From Calliopum simillimum (taxonomy: Eukaryota; Arthropoda; Insecta; Diptera; Lauxaniidae): a stretch of 64,000 bases of DNA. Location: NCBI GenBank assembly GCA_951812925.1, contig OX638370.1, forward strand, positions 106,964,897 through 107,028,896. The letters are read 5' to 3'. The notes under the pieces are model-generated. The model was not told the origin of the DNA and made no database searches. It saw nothing but the letters and a program-made list of their open reading frames with translations. Of the stretch, positions 56,201 through 64,000 are shown one piece after another; within the stretch, counting starts at the first letter, position 1, and each line of letters starts with the position of its first letter. Both the position numbers and the translations under genes were made by a program.

Positions 56201-59200
56201 TCCTTTGTACAAGGGAAGGTGTAGCAACGACCACCGGAAAATGTTAGTTTATTCACTAAAAACGAATCATGTTCATCATATATGAAATCTATTCTATTCA
56301 ATTACACTTAAATTTAAGTTATAAAAATTGCATAATACACAACAACAACAAGAAGCAAGTTCAGCACTTTGGTGCAATTCCTTTTATTACCACCCAAAAA
56401 TATTTACTAAGTATGTATGTATATGAAAGTATCAACTCTCTGTCTTTTCGCTTACCTGTAAGTTATTCATATTAATTTGATTATCTGGATCGGTTATGGA
56501 AACCGTGCGTAAACGCTGCAAATCAGTTGGAATGTTCATTGTGGATGCATGGAAATCATCCGGTCCTGATGTGTGTACGGACATAAAACGATGTATGACA
56601 GCTAAATGCGATAAAATTTGTTCAGAATATTCTTCCATTTTGCGCAGACGAAATTCGATATTCTGCAAGAAAAAAAAAAAAAAAAAGAAAGAGAAAAGGG
56701 AAATAAAATTAAAGCAAAGTAAAATCAGAGTAAAAGAAAATCTTAAAACTTATGATAATCGAATGGGAAATGAGAAGGAAAAAATCATTTGCCAGCATTT
56801 GTTACGTTTCAAAATAGCAATGTTGCGCGTACCATGGGGCCTTACTCTGGGGAAGCACTTGGCGACATATGCGCTTTTATTCATGATTATCATCGTCATC
56901 GTTGTAGTCAGACAAATTGATACAGGGAAATAATGCATGATTTGCATATCTTAAAGTAGCACGAGCCTTTCCCTTTTGCTTGTTAAATCTATGGATTTTT
57001 TTGTTTTTTTTTTTTAATTTTCCATACGACTTCAATTTGGGAAGCAAAAAATAATAGAAAAAGTTTAAAATCTCAAGTGATATTTTCATTTTGCATTTTT
57101 AATCAAAGCTGTATATTTTTTTTTGTATTGCAGCAGCAGCAAATCTGTACAAATGACTGAATTAAAATTCAGCACCACAAGCCTAGCCACTAAAACGTGA
57201 GTTTAATCACTCCTAATGACCATATCTTTGCAGCAAAAGCAATTGCTCGGTTTTTTTTAATTTTAAGAATACCTTCGAAAACAAGAAAATTTGAGTAATT
57301 TTTTTTTGAACTTTTTTAGTGGAGAATTGCACTAGCTAAGAAAAAGTTTAATAAAAATTTACACCGAAATTGAATAGATTCAGAGATATTTTCGATGAGC
57401 AGAAAGTTCCCACTGAACATAACAATATGACGAAACAGACATTCTCAGGCTTCATTCTCAGGATCATTTATAGGGTTAAATTTACTTTTCAATTTGTTTC
57501 CAATGAAACTGACGAGAAATAATTTAGAGTGATTGTGGAATAGATCTTCCCAATATATTCAGATGAAGAATTTCATACCGCATATTTTTAACGTTCACCG
57601 AAATGAACATTTATAACCCTCTATGCTTGTGATTAATGCGAACTTTTAAGTTAACAACTTTATATTCAATTCTTTCCGGTGGTAACCATAGAAATTATTT
57701 TTTCCCCTTTAATTGTATTTTGCTTTAATTTAATGATTACTCTACAACATTTTGCCTTCGCTCCTTACATTACCAGCTACCTACAGAAAACGTATGATTT
57801 TGTTGTTTGCACTTGAAAGTTCCCTAAGCCTGTTGTACTGCAGCATACTTTCATTCGAACAGACAGATCCCCTTTGAATGCAACATAATTTCCCATGTTT
57901 TTCTTTTGCCCACACTACGTTTTTGTTCCGTATACTCAAAGCTTTCGTAGAAGTGGAAACATTTCACGTAGTTGGGGTGTTCTATTCGAAGGTGGCAGTT
58001 GGTGTAAAATGTTCTCGTTATATTAATTAGTTAGAAAAGTGTAAGGATGATGATAGCGTTACCTATGGTAACAATCTCATTACATACAGTTAAAGAACTA
58101 AAAGCGGAAAATGTTTTTAATTGAATTCTTTGGAAATCGATGATGAAGATAATGAAGAAAATAATTTTTTTCTATTTTTCTCACTTACTTAATGGTAATG
58201 GAAAGTTTTACGACAAAATGGGTCAAGCAAATAAGGAGTTTTGTAATAAGGTTTCATGAACATATGTGCAGCTGAAGTCTATATATGTATAAAGATACTA
58301 TATGATTTCTAATATTGCAATATTTATTCATTTATGTGTGAAAGTTAAAGTATTCAAAATGTTATATTTTGAAAATGTGGAAAACTGACTTAAGTTTCTT
58401 GAAATCTTTTTTTCTAATATGGTTTTAGATCAATTTTTCAAAGTTAAAATGAGTTAGGTATTAAAAACAAAAATCATCAAAGAACCTTCTGTGTAGGAAA
58501 AGAAATCTGCATGAACGCATTAATTTTTTCGTGACACTGTTGCACACTGCTTCAGTACAGTTCATAATCAAGTACACTGAGTAACCGATAGGAATGTATG
58601 GTGCATCCAAAAATAGTTTTTGTGAATGCAGCTGTGTTATCAAATGTATGTACTTATGAATATTTTCGAACTGAAATGAGTAAAATGAATACTGTTGAGC
58701 GCAGTAGGGTTTTCAAATGACGTACATTAACCCTTTTAGGACCGCTCTTGAACCGCTGGAAAATTTGTCATTATTTACGCAGATTCGTGATAAGCGATAT
58801 AACATATCTTTTCAAATGTGTTTTCAAAACTTATTTTTTTTTAATTACAAGTGTGATAAAAATTATTGGACACATATGTCCAAGTGGCTCTGAAAGGTAA
58901 AAAAATCGGTAAATTTTTTGTTTGGACGTGATTCGTGGAATTTTTCAGTTTTGCAACATCATATTCAGATTCAATTACCCCGAAGATCACCTCGGTAGCA
59001 TTATTTTCCATTTTTAAGTACAAATTTTGACACAGTTTGATGTTTTTTATAGGTTTATAAGAAAAGAAGGGGAAAACGCAGAAATCCAAAAAAATGGTTT
59101 CCATCCAAATTTTATTACGAACAAAATGAGCTGTGTCCGATCAAAATCGGGTCATCTTCAACAAAATTAGAAATGTTTACCTGCAATAGTTTGGCTGGAC

Positions 59201-61965
59201 TATTTTTATTTAAAAAAAAAGAAAAAAAAAAAACGAAATTTGGTTCAAAAAAAGCAAAAATAAGAAATATTTGCGAAAAGAAGTACCTCATTTTTTACCT
59301 TTAAGTGTATTCGAGATAAAATCTACTGAGAATTAGTTTGAAAAAAAAACACAATTTTTTGGATTTGAGATCACCCTATGAGGTTCTGATGGTATAAAGC
59401 TAAATTTTTCTGACACACTTAAATATCTGTATCTATTCTCTATCGACAAACAAATCTTTGGTTCCAATCGCAAAGAAAATGTGGGTCTGACATTGAAAAA
59501 TTCAAATGGGACATATATGTCCCGTTGGGTTAATACCATATACGCCAATCGATAGAGAAAAGTCGAAAATATATTTTGGATAGGATCAGAGGTCTTTCCG
59601 GGCTCTCTGAGTGAACATTTTGGGCCCATTTTTGTAAATCAATTGATGGGAAAGATCAAAAATATATTTTGGACATGACCAGAGGTGCTTCTGGCTCTTC
59701 AAAGTGACAATTTTGAGCCTATTTTTGTAAAAAAAAAATTTTATTGCACCAATGGATGGGGAAAGGTCGAAAATATATTTAAGACATGACCAAACGGGCT
59801 TTTGACGACTCTAAGTGATCGTTTTGGGCCCATTTTATTGTATGAATCAGTGAGAAAAGGTCGAAATTACATTTTGTATATGGTCAAAGGTGCTTCTCTT
59901 CAGAGTAACAGTTTTGGTCCTGTTTTCGTAAAGTAATGGATGGGCAAAGATCTAAAATATATTTTGAACATGACCATAGGTGCGTAAGATTCGTCTAAGT
60001 GACTGTTTTGGGAGCATCACCGTAAAAAAAAATTTTGGCTTCATCTCCAAAAGTTATGTAGTTTGGAAATAAAGACATAATTTTTGGAAAAAACTCCTTT
60101 TCCACCATACTTTTTACTTTATCAAATTAACTCACCTGCACTGTTGCTGTCTGCATATTTTCCTTCTGATTGATATCTTCAATTTTTTGTGCCATCAGCT
60201 CGACGCGTTCCGTTGTGTTCTTGACACGCTCTTCAGTGGACTGATTCAAAATGATTTCCTGCTCATGAAAGAATCCTTCAACGCATTCCTCTTCGAAATC
60301 ATATAAACGTTCCAGATCATCCTTCTCCAAGAATAATTTCAAGCCATTGTCACGTTGAATTTCCAATCCTGTTTGTTGTTTTATATGTGTGTATGTGTGA
60401 ACGACACAAACGAACGAGCGAACGAACGCACGAGTATGCAAACGCAACAACCAATATGTGTGATTGTTGTTTATCAGTGATGATATTTATGTTGGTGGTG
60501 GTGGTGGTGGGGTGAATGAGTTAAACAGTGAGTTGTTGTTGTTTTTTTGTTGTTGATGTTCACAAATTAATAATAAAAAAATACAAAAACAAAAACAAAA
60601 ATCAAAAGGAAAACACCAATTGGGCAGAGTGTGGTGGTTTGCATAGCACAAATACAGTGACAGTGGGTTATCATAGCACAGCCAACCGTAGCACACGTAC
60701 GTACGTTATTGTTAAATATTGACAATTGATGTGATAATATGACAATATGTTAATGATGATGATGATATTGTCACCATATGACGGAGATGAGATGGGATGT
60801 TGATGAAGATGATGATAATGTCGCAGTCATGTCATGGTTTCGCATAAAAAAATGTGAATTGTTTATGAAAAGACAGCAATGAGATGATGTCATGGAGTTA
60901 ATAAGGAGTTAATTTGGTTACATAAATTACGTGGCAATATCAAATGATTAAATATAAATGATAAATTATCACAGTAATAAAAATGTTGCATATTTGTTAA
61001 ATTGAATTTATGGAAATAATGTTAGTTTTTTGATTTAAATTGTTTTTTATCGTTTTAATTAATTTTCATTAAAAGTTTTTATTCAGCAAAAACACGCATT
61101 AATTATAAATGTTTTTAAAATATTATGCAATAAAATGTTAAAACAAACAGAAAACCAGGAAATGAAAAACAACAAAATGCCAAATGAAACATCATAAATA
61201 GGGAAATGAAATTAAAAATGAAATTAAAAATGAAAAAACAAGAGAAATGATAGAGCACAAAAAACATTATTGGTTAAATGTTTACTAGCGTTAAAATTAA
61301 AACTCACAGGGAATAAAATTTAACTTTCTCATCCCTCTCTCACCTTTCGCTTTGCGAATACAGTACTTGAGCAACGAATAAAAATGGCAAAATGCGATGA
61401 AGGGTGGTGGCAGGACGGGTTTCTGTTGATACTCCATGACGACGGTGAAGCGTTGAAACATCCATACCTGTTAAAAACAAAATGATAAATTAAAAGTTAC
61501 AAAATTATCACAGATAAGGCTGCCAAACTGTGCCAAGTTATAAATAAAGTTGAATGAATTTTAAAGCATTCTCAAAAAAAAAATACAAATTTGAGGTAAA
61601 CTTTATCGTATTACAAAATTCTTCTTACCTGATGTGAAACCGAATTGACCTCATTAAAAATGTTATTGAATACGGCAATCAATAAATTAATTAAAAGTAT
61701 ATTGGCAATCAACAAATACATCGACATGGTGATGGGTGTAACCCAGTGTCCTAAATAAAAAAAAAAAAAAAAAAAAAACAAAGAGAATAGATTTTAATTA
61801 AAAAAAAAATTAGTTTGGAAAACATAATTAAGGAATAAAACGCCAAATTAATCGAAAACACAAACCTGTCACACATGCTGGTTGCCGTGGATCTTCGCCA
61901 CATGGTGGATCAATATCATCGGCAAACACTTCACCATACAACATGAAGTAGGGTTGATAATAAAC
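47251..61965 (-). CDS. Trpm: TRPM cation channel, C-terminal 901 residues (5' partial)
   Basis: Exons in coding order: >61965-61866, 61750-61629, 61467-61344, 60368-60136, 56662-56456, 53796-53409, 53332-53153, 52543-52406, 49426-49266, 48303-47251. All are GT-AG, phases agree throughout, and the total is 2706 nt including the stop. The first visible exon is the pore region ([15 protein letters not shown]) with the [10 protein letters not shown] loop; next comes the sixth membrane helix ([20 protein letters not shown]); then the TRP helix ([13 protein letters not shown]); then a linker and a coiled coil ([15 protein letters not shown]) for tetramerisation; then [17 protein letters not shown] and a long serine/threonine-rich tail. 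No alpha-kinase domain follows, as in other insect TRPM. TRPM channels pass divalent cations (Mg, Zn, Ca) across membranes. The N-terminal domain and helices 1-5 lie right of the window. Confidence 0.95.
48304..49265 (-). other. TRPM last intron
   Basis: The donor gtaagt lies at 49265 and the acceptor catag at 48304, joining SYG to TGMSIDY in phase 0. It contains the MITE at 48423-48923. Confidence 0.75.
48423..48923. mobile_element. 501-bp MITE in the last TRPM intron
   Basis: GGTATTCACGAAGTAGAGCA at 48423 pairs with the near-complement ending at 48923; the inner gcagct/agctgc pair extends it. The target duplication is not clear. No protein is encoded. Confidence 0.8.
50606..50880. mobile_element. 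275-bp MITE with ATTACGTAACGC termini
   Basis: aaggagccgttcacatatta, then cgtaacgc, pairs with gcgttacg, then taatatgtgaacgacccct at the other end. The interior has C-rich blocks (ccccctcgccccc, cccccttccccctc). A diverged fragment of the terminus lies near 6413-6435 in the integrin intron. Confidence 0.8.
51170..52230. repeat. Cryptic quasi-palindromic AT array, about 1 kb
   Basis: Degenerate units of the form tttcattaaattcaatgaaa and 'agtgataatggaaaatttttcactatca' alternate in both orientations dozens of times. There is no fixed period, but almost the whole block is built from these two self-complementary words. It is not a protein frame. Confidence 0.7.
55021..55155 (-). repeat. Dispersed repeat family A, terminal fragment
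   Basis: Minus strand: it begins with the family terminus (taccctacactgcagtattt on plus) and the 'ggtgccacgccctcttgtcc' unit, preceded by the gtaaccttttacctggcc block. Confidence 0.75.
55650..55990. repeat. Tandem repeat, about 3 units of ~130 bp
   Basis: The units share 'tttctacgcgtttcatgac', then 'tttttacaaaattttagtgg', then 'ttcacccaagggtcc' and 'cgctatgatgtc'. Cores start near 55669, 55817 and 55931. The last unit is shortened. Confidence 0.75.
58731..58905. mobile_element. Possible piggyBac-type MITE end pair
   Basis: ttaacccttttaggaccgct near 58728 is matched in complement by acatatgtccaagtggctct followed by gaaagg near 58871-58898. TTAA is present on the left only. A further gggacatatatgtcccg motif ending in ggttaa lies at about 59509-59532. 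The call is tentative. Confidence 0.45.
59530..60030. repeat. ~95-bp minisatellite, about 5 units
   Basis: The units share 'gatggg(a)aaaggtcgaaaata', then 'tattttggacatgaccagag', then 'gtgcttctggctct' and 'aagtgacagttttgggccca'. Copies begin near 59550, 59645, 59752, 59850 and 59938, with substitutions and small indels. Confidence 0.82.
60369..61343 (-). other. TRPM intron with simple repeats
   Basis: It joins AKG to LEIQRDN (phase 1). It includes ggtggtggtggt (60493-60509) and a tgatgatgatgat stretch (60752-60764). Nothing else was recognised. Confidence 0.65.
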
Positions 61966-64000
61966 CTGAAAAAAGAAGAAGAAGAATATAAATAGACAAT
62001 ATTAATTTCGATGGTGCGATTGGAAAACATCAAAGCAAAAACGAAGGCAACACAACATCCATCATACTGATGACACTGAATGACACATCAAATATTTAAT
62101 TTTGTACATGGACTTTTAGAGAAATATTTCATTAGGGAAGCACGTTCGAATTTTGCAGCTGTTTATCGATTTATTGGTAAGAGGAGTTAACGAAGGAAAG
62201 AAATAAAAAAATTATTGCACCATGGAACATATAATTGTATATCAATGCCAGACACGAAACTCTTCTGATTATTGAATCATTGTCATGAGTGTCACATCGC
62301 AAAAAATGATAAGTATTGTATATAAGTTAAATATCCAGCAAGTATAAAATATAAATTACACAAAGCGTTGTATGTTTTTTATTGAATCATTGTCATGAGT
62401 GTCACGCCGTAAAAATAATATATAAACAAGTAAAATAACCCGCCAATTTAAAACTTTCTTTTTTTTTTTGTTGTTTTGAACAGATAATGATTTACATTAA
62501 CTAGCTACCAAAAAATCACGTGTCAAGTGTTTTGTGGTGTGAGCTTACTGTTCTGTGTTTTTGAGTAAAAACATCAACATTACAAAAACAAGGCAAAATG
62601 CATAGGTAAAAAAAAAACCAAAAACTTTCATTATTTTTAAATGTAATCAGCTTTGTGTGTTTGTTTTTGAATCATTGTTATGAGTGTCACGTTGTAAAAA
62701 TAATAAGTCTAAATTGAAATTTTTGAAAAATTTACTTAAACTTTAAAGGATGCCACCTGTTTTTTTTTTTGTTATAAATTTGGATTAAGAAAATATATAT
62801 ATTTAGGGTTGCCACCTGGTTTCCAAAATTTTGTTTAAATCATAAATTTTTGTGACTTAATTGAATTTTTTGGTTTCAAAAACGCTGAGAAAAACTTTTT
62901 GGAAATGGCACAACCCGCCATCCCCCTATGAGATAACCTGCCGTTTGTTTGAATCCTCCGCCCCCTCCCCCCCTTAATAGCGTCAAGAGATTTATGGACA
63001 GATCCCTTAATTATAAATAGGAAAACTAACTCAAGAAGTCTAATAAATTAACCAATTAACAATATTCTATAGTAAGAGAATCATTCTTGCGGACTGAACT
63101 TGGCAGGAGAATGTCAGCCAAAAGAATGCTTAAATGGTGCAAAAACAATATCACAATGAAAACAGCAGACACTTAAAAAAAAGTTGAAGCTGGTGGATAG
63201 GATTTCTAATTGTAAATTGATTAAATTATCTAAAGATAACAGAATACGTATAGCAATATCAAAATAACTTCCCAGGAGAATGTCACAAACTCGGATTCTT
63301 TACAAAATTTCTTAAATTTTTTATAAAAAAACAAAACTGACTGAGCTGAGAAAGAACTGAGTCTCTTCTTTTCCTTCACTTTCAGTTCTCTTTCGATTCA
63401 ATAATTAAAAAAAATTACATTCAGAATAAGAAAAACTTAGCAGAGATAGTCTAGAGTGAGGGACCAATGTCAATTCAATGTAAATAAGTTTTTCGAAGAA
63501 TTAATACAGCAAAACAGTAACTGAAATTTATATACAAACAATGAAGTTTACGTAATATGCGAAATGATCAAATTTAGTGCACTAAAAAGCGGCTTAGGAC
63601 AGGCAGGAGAATGAGTTTTAACACTTTATTTCATAATTTTACAGTAAAAAATTTAAAACAATTTTTTATTTTAAGCTATTCGTATAGAAGCAATTGTTGA
63701 GTATATGTATTATACGAGTACAGTTAAAATATAAAATTTCAGCTTTTGAGCCCCAGGACATTAATTTTTTGCATAAGCAGCCATGAACACTAATAATTCT
63801 ATACATTTGACATATAAGACTATATGAGAAAATTGATTTCTGACAGAAAATGGAACAAAGTGCACTACACTTTTACCTAGGTACAATAGCACCTTGGATG
63901 TTCCATATGATAACTGGCCTTGAAAAACCTATCTCAAAAAATAGAATGAAAAAAAAAAAAAAAAAAAAAATTTTCGAAAACCCATTTACATATGAATTTT
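61966..64000. other. Intronic sequence up to the window edge
   Basis: No upstream TRPM exon could be read here on the minus strand, so the intron is at least 2 kb. A 30-bp phrase, ttgaatcattgtcatgagtg followed by tcac, occurs three times (about 62272, 62382 and 62668). The phrase caggagaatg occurs near 63105, 63273 and 63605. Confidence 0.55.

Larger units (their letters stand above)
53797..56455 (-). other. TRPM intron with repeat A and a tandem block
   Basis: It joins NNLQ to VTNRRRF (phase 0). It contains a repeat A fragment (55021-55155), a tandem repeat (55650-55990) and otherwise AT-rich sequence. Confidence 0.7.
56663..60135 (-). other. TRPM intron with a small TTAA-like element and a minisatellite
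   Basis: It joins ATVQ to NIEFRLR (phase 0). Between 56700 and 58700 I see only AT-rich sequence. It contains a possible MITE (58731-58905) and a tandem block (59530-60030). Confidence 0.7.

Noticed and set aside
60752..60764. tgatgat repeat as a regulatory site
   Set aside because: Simple trinucleotide slippage; no supporting context.

Overview
This is an AT-rich, intron-rich, transposon-rich window from an animal genome, best explained as a higher fly. Every complete gene model uses GT-AG introns apart from one GC-AG case, and the gene set is insect: a PS3-type alpha integrin, two short-form (454-residue) hexokinases, an AGGF1-like OCRE/FHA/G-patch protein and a TRPM channel. I recall scb/ItgaPS, Hex-C and related genes lying near each other on one Drosophila arm, and the low-complexity, mariner-rich introns would suit a tephritid fruit fly. 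The species is an inference; I ran no search.

Layout. 1-5386: AT-rich sequence holding folded-back repeats, including a 1.75 kb long-inverted-repeat element with a TTA duplication. 5387-16130 (+): an alpha integrin in 11 exons whose introns are full of small inverted-repeat transposons and two decayed transposases. 16131-19295: non-coding, with a decayed TA-flanked element that keeps a broken zinc finger. 19296-20720 (-): hexokinase copy 1. 22467-36371 (+): AGGF1-like gene. Its 9.6 kb intron 2 contains the second hexokinase (26736-28161, -), a dead mariner, a TTAA element and a Transib-like element with RSS-like CACAGTG ends. 36372-47250: gene-free repeat territory with a LINE 3' end, a transposon inserted inside another transposase, tRNA-like modules, a minisatellite and a 2.1 kb folded-back element. 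47251-beyond 61965 (-): the C-terminal 901 residues of TRPM, from the pore to the stop. Its upstream exons lie past the right edge.

How it works together. The four loci are not an operon or pathway. They are an integrin receptor subunit, glucose phosphorylation enzymes, a probable nuclear RNA or angiogenic-factor homologue and a cation channel. The coupling that matters is structural: a tandem hexokinase duplication in which one copy became nested in a neighbour's intron, with signs of gene conversion between the copies.

The most interesting items are the Transib-like element split into another element's terminal repeat, the TA-flanked element with several tRNA-like modules, the mosaic hexokinase pair with a shared GC-AG intron, and an unresolved reading-frame problem in the AGGF1-like gene.
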